Below, piece by piece: positions 24,775-32,663 of a stretch of DNA of 32,663 nucleotides. The position numbers and the translations under genes are program-made. Position 1 is the stretch's first letter; every line of letters starts with the position of its first letter. The stretch is taken from the NCBI RefSeq assembly GCF_030385785.1, contig NZ_JAUEDK010000050.1, forward strand, positions 1-32,663. The letters are read 5' to 3'. This DNA comes from Crenobacter oryzisoli (GTDB lineage: Bacteria > Pseudomonadota > Gammaproteobacteria > Burkholderiales > Chromobacteriaceae). The notes beneath the pieces are model-generated. The model was not told where the DNA came from and searched no databases. It was given only the letters and a program-made list of their open reading frames with translations.

Positions 24775-26099
24775 GCCGCCTGAACGAAACGCACGATCCG
24801 GCGCTGCAAAGCTGGGTTGCGTCGGCCAACCGCGCCGGCCAGGACTTCACCATTCAGAACCTGCCGTTCGGCGTGTTCCGTCGCGCCGGCACCAATGAAG
24901 CGTTCCGCGGCGGCGTGGCGATCGGCGACGAGATCGTCGACCTCGCCGCGCTGGCCGCCACCGGCGTGATCGCCAGTGAGACCGAAGGCGAAGCGGCTGC
25001 AGCACTGGCCGCCTGTACCGGCCCGACGCTCAACGACTTCATGGCGCTCGGCCAGCCGGCCTGGTCGGCGCTGCGCCTGGCGCTGTCGCGGGCGCTGCGT
25101 GCCGGTTCGCCGCTGGCCGACGCGATGCACGCTTGCCTCGTGCCGCAGGCCGCCGCCGAGTTCGCGGTGCCGGCACGGATCGGCGATTACACCGACTTCT
25201 ACACCTCAATCCACCACGCGACCAACGTCGGCAAGCTGTTCCGTCCGGACAATCCCTTGCTGCCCAACTACAAGTGGGTGCCGATCGGCTACCACGGTCG
25301 CGCCTCGTCGATCGGCGTGTCCGGCCAGGCGTTCCACCGCCCGCTCGGCCAGACCATGCCGCCGGGCGCCGACAAGCCGAACTTCGGTCCGAGCCAGCGC
25401 CTCGACTATGAGCTGGAGCTGGGCATTTTCATCGGCCAGGGCAATCAGCTCGGCAGCCGCATCGCACTCGACGACGCCGAGAGCCATGTGTTCGGCCTGT
25501 GCCTGCTCAACGATTGGTCGGCGCGTGACCTGCAGGCCTGGGAATACCAGCCGCTCGGCCCGTTCCTCGCGAAGAACTTCGCCACCACCATCTCGCCGTG
25601 GATCGTGACGCTGGAAGCGCTGGCGCCGTTTCGCACGGAATGGACCCGTCCTGCGGAAGACCCGCAGCCGCTGCCTTATCTGGAATCGGCCACGTTGCGC
25701 CGCGAAGGCGCCTTCGACATCCAGATCGAAGCCTGGCTGCAAACCGCGCAGATGCGCGAGGCCGGCGAGGCGGGCTCCCGCCTGTCGCACAGCAGTTTCC
25801 GGCACTCCTACTGGACTGTGTCGCAAATGGTGACGCACCACACCGTCAACGGCTGCGGGCTGCAACCGGGCGACCTGCTCGGCAGCGGCACCGAATCCGG
25901 CCCGACGCCGGAGGAGGCCGGTTCGCTCTTGGAGCTGACCGTCGGCGGCAAACAGTCGTTGACGTTGCCCAACGGCGAGACGCGCCGCTTCCTCGAGGAT
26001 GGCGACGCGGTGATCCTGCGCGGTTATTGCGAGCAGGCCGGCGCAGCGCGCATCGGCTTCGGCGAAGCGGTAGGGCGCGTGCTGCCCGCCCAACACTGA
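24771..26099 (+). CDS. fahA: Fumarylacetoacetase
   Basis: Hydrolyses fumarylacetoacetate to fumarate and acetoacetate, the last step of tyrosine degradation. The 442-aa protein has a small N-terminal SH3-like domain (NLPFGVFRRAG) and the catalytic FAH domain. Motifs are IGDYTDFYTSIHHATNVGKLFRP, GYHGRASSI, LDYELELGIFIG (metal acids), LLNDWSARDLQAWEYQPLGPFLAKNF and GDLLGSGTESGP. The ATG at 24771 overlaps the VOC stop; the longer open frame upstream lies inside that gene and is rejected. It hands acetoacetate to the CoA-transferase genes 12 bases downstream. Confidence 0.96.
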   Translation: MSRLNETHDPALQSWVASANRAGQDFTIQNLPFGVFRRAGTNEAFRGGVAIGDEIVDLAALAATGVIASETEGEAAAALAACTGPTLNDFMALGQPAWSALRLALSRALRAGSPLADAMHACLVPQAAAEFAVPARIGDYTDFYTSIHHATNVGKLFRPDNPLLPNYKWVPIGYHGRASSIGVSGQAFHRPLGQTMPPGADKPNFGPSQRLDYELELGIFIGQGNQLGSRIALDDAESHVFGLCLLNDWSARDLQAWEYQPLGPFLAKNFATTISPWIVTLEALAPFRTEWTRPAEDPQPLPYLESATLRREGAFDIQIEAWLQTAQMREAGEAGSRLSHSSFRHSYWTVSQMVTHHTVNGCGLQPGDLLGSGTESGPTPEEAGSLLELTVGGKQSLTLPNGETRRFLEDGDAVILRGYCEQAGAARIGFGEAVGRVLPAQH

Positions 26100-26111
26100 T
26101 TGGAGCGATAG

Positions 26112-26813
26112 ATGAACAAACTGTTTGCTAGCGCCGAGGCGGCCCTGTCCGGCGTGGTTGGCGACAACCAGACCATCGCGGTCGGCGGCTTTGGCCTGTG
26201 CGGTATCCCGGAGGCGCTGATCGGCGCGTTGCGCGATACCGGCGTGACTGGCCTCACCTGTATCAGCAACAACGCCGGTGTCGACGGTTTCGGCCTCGGC
26301 CAACTGCTCGCCACCCGGCAGATCAAGAAGATGATTTCGTCGTACGTGGGCGAGAACAAGGAGTTCGAGCGCCAGTACCTGTCTGGCGAACTCGAGCTAG
26401 AGTTCACCCCGCAGGGCACCTTGGCCGAAAAGCTGCGCGCCGGCGGCGCTGGCATCCCGGCCTTCTTCACCCGCACTGGCTTCGGCACCGTGGTCGCCGA
26501 GGGCAAGGAGGTGCGTGAGTTCGACGGCGAGCCGCACATCCTCGAGCACTCGCTCACCGCCGATGTGGCGCTCGTCAAGGCATGGAAGGCCGACAGGGCC
26601 GGCAACCTGGTCTTCAACAAGACCGCGCGCAACTTCAACCCGCTGTGCGCAATGGCCGGCCGGGTGACGGTGGTCGAGGTCGAGGAGCTGGTCGAGACCG
26701 GAGCGCTCGACCCGGATCAGATCCACCTGCCCGGCATCTACGTCGACCGCATCGTGGTCAATGCCTCCCCGGAAAAGCGCATCGAACAGCGCACCGTCCG
26801 CAACCCGGCTTAA
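26112..26813 (+). CDS. scoA: 3-oxoacid CoA-transferase, subunit A
   Basis: Alpha subunit of a succinyl-CoA:3-ketoacid CoA transferase, 233 aa. [17 protein letters not shown] is the glycine-rich CoA-binding loop; [68 protein letters not shown] and [18 protein letters not shown] follow in the usual order. With subunit B it activates acetoacetate from fumarylacetoacetase to acetoacetyl-CoA. A GGAG site precedes the ATG; the gap to subunit B is 12 bases. Confidence 0.96.
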   Translation: MNKLFASAEAALSGVVGDNQTIAVGGFGLCGIPEALIGALRDTGVTGLTCISNNAGVDGFGLGQLLATRQIKKMISSYVGENKEFERQYLSGELELEFTPQGTLAEKLRAGGAGIPAFFTRTGFGTVVAEGKEVREFDGEPHILEHSLTADVALVKAWKADRAGNLVFNKTARNFNPLCAMAGRVTVVEVEELVETGALDPDQIHLPGIYVDRIVVNASPEKRIEQRTVRNPA

Positions 26814-26825
26814 GGAATACAGCGC

Positions 26826-27458
26826 ATGGCTTGGACCCGCGATGAAATGGCGGCGCGTGCCGCTCAGGAGCTGCAAGACGGCTACTACGTCAACCTCGGC
26901 ATCGGCCTGCCGACGCTGGTGGCCAACCACATCCCGCAGGGGATGGAGGTGTGGCTGCAATCGGAAAACGGCCTGTTGGGCATCGGGCCGTTCCCGGGCG
27001 AGGACGAAGTCGACCCGGATCTGATCAACGCCGGCAAGCAGACGGTGACCGCACTGCCGGGGGCTTCATTCTTCTCCAGCGCCGACTCGTTCGCGATGAT
27101 CCGCGGCGGGCATATCGACCTGGCAATCCTCGGCGCAATGCAGGTGGCTGAAAACGGCGACCTCGCCAACTGGATGATCCCCGGCAAGATGATCAAGGGC
27201 ATGGGCGGCGCGATGGACCTGGTGGCCGGCGCGCGCCGCGTGGTGGTGTTGATGGAGCATGTCGCCAAGGGCGACGCGCACAAGATCGTCGAGCGCTGCA
27301 CGCTGCCGTTGACTGGCTGCGGCGTGGTCAACCGCATCATCACCGATCTTGGCGTGATCGACGTGACCGCCGAAGGCCTGCAACTGGTCGAGCTGGCGCC
27401 GGGCGTGACGATGAGCGATATGCAAGCGCTGACCGGTGCCCCCCTGAAGGCGGCCTGA
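26826..27458 (+). CDS. scoB: 3-oxoacid CoA-transferase, subunit B
   Basis: Beta subunit, 210 aa, carrying the catalytic glutamate E47 in [14 protein letters not shown], which forms the covalent CoA thioester. [57 protein letters not shown] and [10 protein letters not shown] are family blocks. It is the last gene of the first catabolic segment. A 224-base gap with no clear T-tailed terminator separates it from the permease gene. Confidence 0.96.
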   Translation: MAWTRDEMAARAAQELQDGYYVNLGIGLPTLVANHIPQGMEVWLQSENGLLGIGPFPGEDEVDPDLINAGKQTVTALPGASFFSSADSFAMIRGGHIDLAILGAMQVAENGDLANWMIPGKMIKGMGGAMDLVAGARRVVVLMEHVAKGDAHKIVERCTLPLTGCGVVNRIITDLGVIDVTAEGLQLVELAPGVTMSDMQALTGAPLKAA

Positions 27459-27572
27459 GGGCCGGGATGATAGGGCTTCTTGTCGACGCATTCACCATGA
27501 GGGCTTTGTATTCGAATTAAAAACCGTCACAAAACGAGAAGAAATGCAGTTCTGCCGTAGAAAAACCTTGGA

Positions 27573-27609
27573 AATGATCGCGTACGTCGATCTCGCCTAC
27601 GCGATCATT
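27573..27609. promoter_or_regulatory. Perfect 12-bp inverted repeat upstream of aroP
   Basis: AATGATCGCGTA and TACGCGATCATT are perfectly complementary across 13 bases, ending 73 bases before the permease start. No T-run follows, so an operator or mRNA structure is more likely than a terminator. The rest of 27459-27682 shows nothing else distinct. Confidence 0.5.
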
Positions 27610-27682
27610 GCCAGCAAACACCCCGGACAGTGAAGAGGGTGTCGGTTGTAGAGCGTAAATAAATACATGCTGCAGAGGAGAA

Positions 27683-29071
27683 ATGATGATTTCACATCAG
27701 TCGAATGATGAGCTGAAGCGCGAGCTAAAAAATCGCCACATTCAGCTAATTGCGCTAGGTGGCGCGATCGGTACCGGCTTGTTTCTCGGTATTGCCCAAA
27801 CCATCAAGATGGCCGGTCCTTCGGTGCTGCTCGGCTATGCGCTGGCCGGGTTCATTGCCTTTCTGATCATGCGCCAGCTGGGCGAGATGGTGGTGGAAGA
27901 GCCGGTGGCCGGGTCGTTCAGCCACTTCGCCAACCGCTACTGGGGCCCGTTCGCCGGCTTCATGTCCGGCTGGAATTACTGGGTGCTGTACGTGCTGGTC
28001 GGCATGGCCGAGCTCTCTGCGGTCGGCATCTACATCCAGTACTGGTGGCCCCAGATTCCGACTTGGGTTTCCGCCTTTGCTTTCTTCCTGATCATCAATG
28101 CCGTCAACTTGAGCAGCGTGAAAAACTACGGCGAAATGGAGTTCTGGTTCTCCATCGTCAAAGTCGCGGCGATCATCGGCATGATTATCTTCGGCGCCTA
28201 CCTGCTGATTAGCGGCGACGCCGGCCCTGCCGCCACGGTCACCAACCTGTGGCAGCACGGCGGTTTCTTCCCGCACGGGCTTTCCGGTTTGGTGATGGCC
28301 ATGGCCGGTATCATCTTTTCGTTCGGCGGGTTGGAACTGGTCGGCATCACCGCCGCCGAAGCAGCCAACCCGGAGAAAACCATTCCGCGCGCCACCAACC
28401 AAGTGATCTACCGCATCCTGCTGTTCTACGTGGGTGCCCTGGGTGTGCTGCTGTCGCTGTACCCGTGGGAAAAAGTGGTCGATGGCGGCAGCCCGTTTGT
28501 GCTGATCTTCCATGCGCTGGACAGCAATATCGTCGCCACCATTCTCAATATCGTGGTGCTGACCGCGGCCCTGTCCGTGTACAACAGCGGCGTCTACTGC
28601 AATAGCCGCATGCTGTACGGCCTAGCCAAGCAGGGTAACGCGCCTCAGTCGCTCATGAAAGTAAACCGCCGTGGCGTGCCGTTGGCAGCGCTTGGCATGT
28701 CGGCGGTGGCCACCGGCTCCTGCGTGGTGATCAACTACCTGATGCCAGGTAAGGCGTTCGAGCTGCTGATGGGGCTGGTGGTATCCGCGTTGATGATCAA
28801 CTGGGCGATGATCAGCATCATCCATCTGAAATTCCGCCGAGAGAAGCAGCGCGCCGGCGAAGTCACCCGCTTCCAGAGCCTGGGCTACCCGCTCACCAAC
28901 TACCTGTGCCTGGCGTTCCTGGCGGGCATCCTGGTTGTGATGTACCTCACTCCGGGGTTGCGTATTTCCGTTGTGCTGATTCCTGTCTGGCTCGCCATCC
29001 TCGGCGTCAGCTATCAGCTTAAAGCCAAAGGCGCGGTCAGCCCGCTGCCGAGCGGCGTCGCCAACAAATAA
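27683..29071 (+). CDS. aroP: Aromatic amino-acid permease (AroP/PheP type)
   Basis: Inner-membrane proton symporter for phenylalanine, tyrosine and tryptophan, 462 aa with about 12 membrane helices. Sequence blocks follow E. coli AroP closely: LKNRHIQLIALGGAIGTGLF, AFLIMRQLGEMVVEEPVAGS, FSHFANRYWGPFAGF, GWNYWVLYVLVGMAEL, MIFSFGGLELVGITAAEA-like segments and LSVYNSGVYCNSRMLYGLAKQ. A GGAG site precedes two consecutive ATGs (27683, 27686). Its position between the homogentisate-pathway genes and phhBA indicates it feeds the pathway with phenylalanine and tyrosine. Confidence 0.94.
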   Translation: MMISHQSNDELKRELKNRHIQLIALGGAIGTGLFLGIAQTIKMAGPSVLLGYALAGFIAFLIMRQLGEMVVEEPVAGSFSHFANRYWGPFAGFMSGWNYWVLYVLVGMAELSAVGIYIQYWWPQIPTWVSAFAFFLIINAVNLSSVKNYGEMEFWFSIVKVAAIIGMIIFGAYLLISGDAGPAATVTNLWQHGGFFPHGLSGLVMAMAGIIFSFGGLELVGITAAEAANPEKTIPRATNQVIYRILLFYVGALGVLLSLYPWEKVVDGGSPFVLIFHALDSNIVATILNIVVLTAALSVYNSGVYCNSRMLYGLAKQGNAPQSLMKVNRRGVPLAALGMSAVATGSCVVINYLMPGKAFELLMGLVVSALMINWAMISIIHLKFRREKQRAGEVTRFQSLGYPLTNYLCLAFLAGILVVMYLTPGLRISVVLIPVWLAILGVSYQLKAKGAVSPLPSGVANK

Positions 29072-29150
29072 TCCATATTGACCGGAGCTTCCCCTTCTCC
29101 CGCCCACTGGGCGCGGAGCGGGGGAGGTTACGCCCAGAGGAAGCAAGCGG

Positions 29151-29456
29151 ATGGAAAAACTGCACTCCCAACAGTTGGCGCAGGCCTTGGTCGGCCTGCC
29201 GCAATGGTGTTACGACAATGCGCGTGGCGCCATCACGAGAGAATTCCTGTTTCAGACCTTTCCCCAAGCGTTCGCCTTCATGGCGCAACTGGCCATCGTG
29301 GCCGAGCAGCGCAATCACCATCCTGAATGGTTCAACGTCTATAACCGGGTGTTGATCACCTTGACCACCCATGACGCTGATGGCCTAACGCAGCAAGACC
29401 TCGACTGGGCCACTTACGCGGACGCCGCCTACGCGCGTTTTGCCGAAATCGCATGA
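29151..29456 (+). CDS. phhB: Pterin-4a-carbinolamine dehydratase
   Basis: Dehydrates 4a-hydroxy-tetrahydropterin released by phenylalanine hydroxylase to quinonoid dihydropterin. The 101-aa protein has the signature EQRNHHPEWFNVYNRVLITLTTHDADGLTQQD with active-site histidines H56, H57 and H74. It precedes phhA by 21 bases (usually these genes are adjacent). The 79-base gap from aroP contains a GC-rich fold-back sequence. Confidence 0.95.
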   Translation: MEKLHSQQLAQALVGLPQWCYDNARGAITREFLFQTFPQAFAFMAQLAIVAEQRNHHPEWFNVYNRVLITLTTHDADGLTQQDLDWATYADAAYARFAEIA

Positions 29457-29477
29457 CGGACTAAGCAAGGGAATCCC

Positions 29478-30380
29478 ATGGAACAGAATGTGACAGCAGT
29501 AAAACACGGTGCCGCAGCGGGCGATGCCGGCCGTCCCGAGCGCGCGGATTGGACCATCGATCAGGGTTGGGAAAATTACACGGCCGAAGAACACGCAGTC
29601 TGGAAGACCCTGTTCGAACGACAGGCCAAGCTGCTGCCAGGCCGCGCCTGCGACGAGTTCGTGGCCGGCATGCGCGCGCTGCCGATCGGCGCGGACCAGA
29701 TTCCCGACTTCCGCCGCTTGAGCGATGTGCTGATGAAGCACACCGGCTGGCAGGTGGTGGCGGTTCCGGGGCTGGTGCCTGACGACGTGTTCTTCGAGCA
29801 CTTGGCGAACCGGCGCTTTCCGGCCGGCCATTTCGTGCGTCGAGCGGACCAGCTCGATTACCTGGAAGAGCCGGACGTGTTTCACGACGTGTTCGGCCAT
29901 GTGCCGATGCTGATGAACCCGGTGATCGCCGACTACATCCAGGCGTACGGCGTGGGTGGCCTGCGCGCCCAGAAACTCGGCATGCTGGAGCAACTGGCGC
30001 GCGTGTACTGGTACACGGTGGAGTTCGGCCTGGTGAAGCAAAAGGACGGACTGCGCATCTACGGCGCCGGCATCGTGTCGTCGTACACCGAGTCGATCTT
30101 CTCGCTGGACGACGCCTCGCCCAACCGCATTGGCTTCGATCTTGCCCGCGTCATGCGCACCCGCTACCGGATCGACGACTTCCAGGAGAGCTATTTCGTG
30201 CTCAATCACCTGGACGAGCTGCTGGAGCTGGCCAACATCGACTTCGATCCGGTCTATGCGCAGGTGAAGGGTCTGCCGGACTACCTGCCCGGCGACGTGC
30301 TCGATACCGACCGGGTGCTGACACGCGGAACCGGCCACTACAGCGCCGCGAAGCGGCAACCTGCCCCGATCACGCTTTAA
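29478..30380 (+). CDS. phhA: Phenylalanine-4-hydroxylase
   Basis: Tetrahydropterin- and Fe(II)-dependent conversion of phenylalanine to tyrosine. The 300-aa single-domain bacterial form has RQAKLLPGRACDEF, VAVPGLVPDDVFFEHLANRRFP, the iron ligands H136 and H141 in EPDVFHDVFGHVP and E182 in YWYTVEFGLV. These are in register (offset two) with the Chromobacterium violaceum enzyme, which it strongly resembles. GAGIVSSYTESIFSL follows. It lies between phhB and an SDR gene (10-base gap), forming a hydroxylase/pterin-recycling cassette. Confidence 0.97.
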   Translation: MEQNVTAVKHGAAAGDAGRPERADWTIDQGWENYTAEEHAVWKTLFERQAKLLPGRACDEFVAGMRALPIGADQIPDFRRLSDVLMKHTGWQVVAVPGLVPDDVFFEHLANRRFPAGHFVRRADQLDYLEEPDVFHDVFGHVPMLMNPVIADYIQAYGVGGLRAQKLGMLEQLARVYWYTVEFGLVKQKDGLRIYGAGIVSSYTESIFSLDDASPNRIGFDLARVMRTRYRIDDFQESYFVLNHLDELLELANIDFDPVYAQVKGLPDYLPGDVLDTDRVLTRGTGHYSAAKRQPAPITL

Positions 30381-30390
30381 AGGACAACCA

Positions 30391-31095
30391 ATGGATTTCA
30401 ACAAGCGTACCGTCTTGATCACCGGCGCTGCCGGCAATCTCGGCCAGGCGGTGGCCAAAGCGTTCGCCGAGCGCGGCGCCAATCTGGTGCTGCTGGAACG
30501 CCAGCAGGAAAGCCTTGTGCAGGTGTACGGCACGGAAAGCGCGCATCAGATGTTTGCCGTCGCCGACCTGCTCGATCAGCAGCAAGTGCGCCACGTAGTA
30601 CAAGCCGCATGCGACCGCTTCGGCCGGATCGACGTGTTGTGCAACGTCGCTGGCGGCTTCCGGATGGGGTCGCCGGTGCACGAAACCTCCGACGAGGACT
30701 GGAACTTCCTGTTCGACGTCAATGCGCGCAGCATGCTGCACGCCGTGCGTGCGGTAGCACCGCAGATGATCACTGCCGGACAAGGCAAGATCGTCAACAT
30801 CGGGGCAAACGCCGCGCAGAAGGGTGTGTCGCAGATGGGGGCGTACTGTGCCGCCAAGGCGGCAGTGATCCGCCTGACCGAGTCGATGGCGGCCGAGTTG
30901 CGTGAGCATCACATCAATGTGAACTGTGTGCTGCCCAGCATCATCGACACGCCAGAAAACCGCGCCGCCATGCCCGATGCGGACCCGAGCCGCTGGGTTG
31001 CTCCCGAGGCACTCGCCGACGCCATTGCCTTCCTCGCGTCGGACGACGCGCGGGCCATCCACGGCGCGGCCATTCCAGTGACAGGCTTGAGTTAA
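30391..31095 (+). CDS. Short-chain dehydrogenase/reductase, candidate dihydropteridine reductase
   Basis: A 234-aa classical-fold SDR: TGAAGNLG cofactor loop (11-18), NVAGG (85-89), N111 and YCAAK (Y152, K156). The catalytic Ser expected 13 residues before the Tyr is Ala139. The stretch GANAAQKGVSQMGAYCAAK lines up with the equivalent stretch of mammalian quinonoid dihydropteridine reductase, which also has Ala there (pattern GA-x-AA-x2-G-x3-M-x2-Y-x2-AK). It directly follows phhB-phhA, 10 bases apart with an AAGGA site, exactly where a reductase for the spent pterin is needed. The role is inferred; it may act on another carbonyl or pterin. Confidence 0.85.
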   Translation: MDFNKRTVLITGAAGNLGQAVAKAFAERGANLVLLERQQESLVQVYGTESAHQMFAVADLLDQQQVRHVVQAACDRFGRIDVLCNVAGGFRMGSPVHETSDEDWNFLFDVNARSMLHAVRAVAPQMITAGQGKIVNIGANAAQKGVSQMGAYCAAKAAVIRLTESMAAELREHHINVNCVLPSIIDTPENRAAMPDADPSRWVAPEALADAIAFLASDDARAIHGAAIPVTGLS

Positions 31096-31374
31096 GAGCC
31101 GCTCACCTAGGCTGTCTCGGTACCAAGCCGTACCTGAGGGCCTATTTTCGAGCTCGGACAGCAGGTGATAACGAGGGATGCACGGGGCAAGCTTTGCCCG
31201 TGCCCCCCTCGTTAAACGGCGCTCAAGCATGCGCTGCCGATATCGGCTGACAATCCGGATGGTCATGGAGGCAAACAGTCCTTCGGCGAGCTAAGCGCCG
31301 CTCAGCAAATCCTTCCTATTATATTGTTGCTCTGCCTCGCCGCGTTCCTTGTACTGTCTGCGGCATGGCGTTTA
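31096..31374. other. Intergenic region between the SDR and LysR genes
   Basis: No protein-like frame. It holds a strong hairpin (31170-31213) and a degenerate repeat copy (31303-31383). Confidence 0.5.
31170..31213. terminator. Strong hairpin downstream of the phhB-phhA-SDR genes
   Basis: AACGAGG (31170-31176) pairs with CCTCGTT (31207-31213), and inside this GCACGGG pairs with CCCGTGC around a CAAGCTTTG core. The bases TAAA rather than a T-run follow, so it is a likely but non-canonical transcript end. Confidence 0.5.
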
Positions 31375-31383
31375 GTTGTCACA
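31303..31383 (-). repeat. Intergenic palindromic repeat, degenerate copy 3
   Basis: In reverse orientation to the other two, the segment AGCAAATCCTTCCT...ATTGTTGC-TCTGCC-TCGCCG...GTACTGTCTGCGGCA-TGGCGTTTAG aligns with the reverse complement of copy 2 across about 75 bases. GTACTGTCTGCGGCA is exact. The outer arm toward 31390 has decayed. Confidence 0.65.
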
Positions 31384-31445
31384 GGGTAGTCCATAACGCT
31401 CATAGCAGCGCAAAGGCAACCCATCCTTCTGTGAAATGCCTGATC

Positions 31446-32375
31446 CTAAATGGGGTCGTTTCCTGGCACCTTGTTATCCGAGAATGCGTCGGAGATGAGC
31501 GTCCTGAGCCACTGGTTTCCCGGCTCTCGGTGGTTTTTTGCATGCCAGAGGATGTTGATCGAGATCGCAGGCAATTTGACGGGGCAGGGCACGTAGACCA
31601 GGTCGAAAGGCGCTAAAGTGCGCTCGGCGAAGCGTTCCGGTACCACGGCGATCATGTCCGAGGCCTGCAGAATATGGCCGACGGCAACGAAGTGCGGCAC
31701 GCGCAGCTTGACCTTGCGGTGCACGCCCGCCTGTTCGAGTAGCTCATCGACCTGCCCGTGTCCGGTGCCGGCGGACACGATCACTACGTGATCCGCTTCG
31801 GTGAACGTGTCCTGGGTGATGCCCTGCTGTTCGAATGGATGCTCCTTCCTGAACAGGCAGACATATTTCTGATCGAACAGCCGCCTCTGGAAAAAGCCAG
31901 TTTTCAGGTCGGGCAGCAGCCCGATGGCGAGATCCACTCTCCCCGCTTCCATCTCGTCACGCAGATTGACCGCATTATTACGCACGGTGCTGAGCGTCAC
32001 CTGGGGGGCGATTTCGGCCAATAGCTTGATCAATACGGGCAGGAAATAGATTTCTCCGATGTCGGTCATCGCCACGGTGAAGTTGCGCTGGCTGGTGGCT
32101 GCGTCGAAGGTAGCCCTTTGGTTGATTGTGCTGTGGATCGTGCTCAGCGCAAAGGCAATCGGCTCGGCCAGCATCTCGGCGTACGGGGTCGGCTCCATGC
32201 CGCGAGAGGTCCGCAGAAACAGTTCATCGCCCAGCAGTGTTCGCAACCGGTTGAGAGCGTTGCTGACCCCCGGCTGAGAGACGCCGAGCGCCCTGGCCGT
32301 CGCCGAAACGCTGCCGCACTTGAGCAGCTCGTTGAACACATTCAGCAGGTTTAGATCGATCTCGTTCAGTTCCAT
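31446..32375 (-). CDS. LysR-family transcriptional regulator
   Basis: A 309-aa regulator from the ATG at 32375. The N-terminal winged helix-turn-helix reads MELNEIDLNLLNVFNELLKC, then SVSATARALGVSQPGVSNALNRLRTLLGDELFLRTSRGM (about 20-60), and a periplasmic-binding-protein-like effector domain (about 90-300) follows. The longer open frame to 32429 extends into an IS end and is rejected. A LysR-type box at 32386-32400 sits just before the start codon. The sequence resembles the group whose members control aromatic degradation (NahR/LinR-like), but its target is not shown. Confidence 0.93.
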   Translation of the reverse strand: MELNEIDLNLLNVFNELLKCGSVSATARALGVSQPGVSNALNRLRTLLGDELFLRTSRGMEPTPYAEMLAEPIAFALSTIHSTINQRATFDAATSQRNFTVAMTDIGEIYFLPVLIKLLAEIAPQVTLSTVRNNAVNLRDEMEAGRVDLAIGLLPDLKTGFFQRRLFDQKYVCLFRKEHPFEQQGITQDTFTEADHVVIVSAGTGHGQVDELLEQAGVHRKVKLRVPHFVAVGHILQASDMIAVVPERFAERTLAPFDLVYVPCPVKLPAISINILWHAKNHREPGNQWLRTLISDAFSDNKVPGNDPI

Positions 32376-32385
32376 GGCTTGCGAT

Positions 32386-32400
32386 ATCACTGTTGGTGAT
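32386..32400. promoter_or_regulatory. LysR-type operator upstream of the LysR gene
   Basis: ATCAC-N5-GTGAT, a perfect interrupted palindrome with the T-N11-A core typical of LysR-family sites, 10 bases from the start codon. It probably mediates autoregulation and formerly a divergent target. Confidence 0.6.
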
Positions 32401-32434
32401 AGATGGGCGGCCTCAATAACCAAGTGCAACAGGG

Positions 32435-32663
32435 TTAATGTTTCTCTGCTTGTCGCGATTCAATCACGGCATCCAGATGTTCGGCAAACACCTCGATCGG
32501 CATCTTGAATTTCAACACTGCACGTGGGCGTGTGTTCAGCCGGTGCGCGATAGCATCCAGCTCTTCCTGGCTGTGCACGGACAGGTCTGTCCCTTTGGGC
32601 AAATATTCCCGGATCAGGCCGTTGGCGTTCTCGTTGCTACCCCGCTGCCACGGGCTGTGTGGG
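32435..32663 (-). CDS. IS30-family transposase, C-terminal part (cut by window edge)
   Basis: On the minus strand the last 75 codons read [28 protein letters not shown], then [26 protein letters not shown], and end at TAA (32435-32437). SPWQRG-x-NEN-x-NG-L-IREY-PKGT is the diagnostic block around the catalytic Glu of IS30-family transposases. The element end should lie in about 32410-32434, that is, within 60 bases of the LysR start codon. Confidence 0.93.
   Translation of the reverse strand, partial: PHSPWQRGSNENANGLIREYLPKGTDLSVHSQEELDAIAHRLNTRPRAVLKFKMPIEVFAEHLDAVIESRQAEKH

Noticed and set aside
29072-29150. Terminator between aroP and phhB
   Set aside because: GC-rich fold-back is present but imperfect and has no T-run; the genes may be co-transcribed.
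1-32663. CRISPR arrays, tRNA and rRNA genes, phage attachment sites
   Set aside because: I saw no regularly spaced repeats, no tRNA-like cloverleaf and no rRNA sequence on either strand.

Overview
The window is about 32.7 kb of high-GC chromosomal DNA from a betaproteobacterium. The phenylalanine hydroxylase closely resembles the Chromobacterium enzyme and the gene content fits Neisseriales, but the genus is an inference. It is a metabolic region with mobile-element debris at both ends.

Layout. (1) 1-791: an IS256-type transposase cut by the window edge, apparently inserted into a decayed IS5-type element. (2) 801-4755, minus strand: a two-TM potassium channel with an RCK domain, the ergothioneine pair egtD-egtB, and a small conserved-looking protein. 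(3) 4983-6771: a secreted beta-propeller protein and the truncated start of a Vgb-like propeller gene. (4) 7271-17501, minus strand: a glycine/serine/one-carbon run, gcvH-gcvP-glyA-sdaA-gcvT-lipA-purU-metF, closed by an intrinsic terminator and headed by a tandem glycine riboswitch. It is interrupted only by a palindromic repeat (gcvP/glyA) and a 141-bp MITE (lipA/purU). (5) 17633-18426: two tandem glycine riboswitches facing away from each other, identical over 136 nt, the second driving an amino-acid permease on the plus strand. (6) 20413-21673: a lysine/alanine/proline-rich histone-H1-like protein and an Lrp/AsnC regulator. (7) 21916-31095, plus strand: an aromatic amino-acid catabolic block: amino-acid dehydrogenase, 4-hydroxyphenylpyruvate dioxygenase, a VOC protein, fumarylacetoacetase, a two-subunit CoA transferase, an AroP-type permease, pterin dehydratase (phhB), phenylalanine hydroxylase (phhA) and an SDR. 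(8) 31375-32663, minus strand: a LysR regulator with an IS30-type transposase end directly upstream.

How it fits together. Glycine is sensed by two copies of one RNA element. One switches on glycine cleavage (H, P and T proteins, with LipA supplying the lipoyl group on H), SHMT, serine deaminase and C1-folate enzymes; the other controls a transporter. In the aromatic block, AroP imports phenylalanine/tyrosine, PhhA with PhhB makes tyrosine, the dehydrogenase probably yields 4-hydroxyphenylpyruvate, HPPD makes homogentisate, and fumarylacetoacetase plus the CoA transferase finish the route to acetoacetyl-CoA. Homogentisate dioxygenase and maleylacetoacetate isomerase are not in the window. The SDR has the active-site pattern of animal dihydropteridine reductase and may recycle the PhhA pterin.

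Most unusual: the mirrored riboswitch pair; a MITE whose TTA target duplication recreates the lipA stop codon; a three-copy intergenic palindromic repeat; and the proposed pterin-recycling SDR.
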